Of a stretch of DNA of 6,245 nucleotides, positions 6,094-6,245 are shown piece after piece. Source of the stretch: JBPRGG01 sp051418075 (GTDB lineage: Bacteria > Bacteroidota > Bacteroidia > Cytophagales > Cyclobacteriaceae). The stretch lies in NCBI GenBank assembly GCA_051418075.1, contig JBPRGG010000154.1:1-6245 (forward strand), given 5' to 3'. Both the position numbers and the translations under genes were made by a program. The notes below the pieces were generated by a model. That model was not told where the DNA came from. It saw only the letters and a list, made by a program, of their open reading frames with translations, and searched no databases. The first letter of the stretch is position 1; each line of letters begins with the position of its first letter.

Positions 6094-6245
6094 ATGAAAT
6101 TCATTAGTTTAATTTTTGTTATTGTATTATTAGTTTTGAGCCAGCCAAGTCAGGCCCAACTGGAAAAAATAGATAACCAGGACTTACCAACCCTTACCGA
6201 CCAGGAGAAACTTGCTTTTAAAACAGTGATCAATACCATGATCAG
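6094..6245 (+). CDS. Secreted protein of unknown function (N-terminal part only)
   Basis: An ATG one base after the kinase stop opens a frame that is still open at the window end (50 codons plus two bases). The first 21 residues form a clear signal peptide: K2, a hydrophobic core of Ile/Leu/Val/Phe (about 4-15) and a likely cut at SQA-Q (residues 19-22). The mature part seen so far (LEKIDNQDLPTLTDQEKLAF and following) is polar and probably helical. No family can be named from this length. The 1-nt spacing and lack of a Shine-Dalgarno point to translation coupled to the kinase. It may be an envelope partner of the kinase outer domain or of the periplasmic protease; this is inferred from position only. 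Confidence 0.8.
   Translation, partial: MKFISLIFVIVLLVLSQPSQAQLEKIDNQDLPTLTDQEKLAFKTVINTMI

Noticed and set aside
5909..6097. Plus-strand open frame overlapping the end of the kinase gene
   Set aside because: It is a frame shift of the kinase C-terminal coding sequence, with no independent signals; the real next gene starts at 6094 with a signal peptide.
1..6245. Type VI secretion threonine-phosphorylation locus
   Set aside because: Kinase, phosphatase and FHA genes resemble that gene set, but no secretion component is present and the protease and secreted proteins do not belong to it. Flanking sequence could change this.
1..6245. CRISPR arrays, insertion sequences, tRNA or rRNA genes
   Set aside because: No regular repeat-spacer pattern, transposase, terminal inverted repeats or RNA gene signature was seen; coding density is high throughout.

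Overview
The window looks like part of a Bacteroidota chromosome, possibly near the Saprospiraceae or Cytophagales. This is inferred from style, not from a marker gene. The DNA is moderately AT-rich. Shine-Dalgarno sequences are mostly absent or poorly spaced. The secreted proteins have signal peptides ending in Ala-Gln, and the one clear promoter-like box is the Bacteroidota type (TAnnTTTG).

Layout: four genes lie on the minus strand, reading right to left from 4605 to beyond base 1. They are (1) an FHA-transmembrane-coiled-coil-trypsin-like protease (4605-3115), (2) an unrecognised secreted protein (3103-2327), (3) a PP2C-type phosphatase with a membrane anchor and a C-terminal coiled coil (2330-924), and (4) a zinc-ribbon protein with two FHA domains (940 to beyond base 1, cut by the window). 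Gaps and overlaps are +11, -4 and -17 nt, so this is almost certainly one operon. Divergent from it, across a 161-bp intergenic region with a perfect 18-bp palindrome, is a membrane-anchored Hanks-type Ser/Thr kinase (4767-6092). One base after it begins another secreted protein (6094 onward, cut by the window).

Together the genes form a complete phospho-signalling set: a writer (kinase), an eraser (PP2C) and readers (three FHA domains in two proteins). Kinase, phosphatase and one reader each have a single predicted transmembrane helix, with the signalling domain in the cytoplasm and another domain outside the inner membrane. The most unusual part is the reader-protease, in which a cytoplasmic phosphothreonine-binding domain is joined through a membrane helix and coiled coil to an apparently active serine protease in the periplasm. 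With two secreted proteins in the same transcription units, the simplest inference is a trans-envelope signalling or quality-control system in which cytoplasmic Thr phosphorylation and periplasmic proteolysis are linked. No type VI secretion, CRISPR, mobile-element, rRNA or tRNA features were seen.
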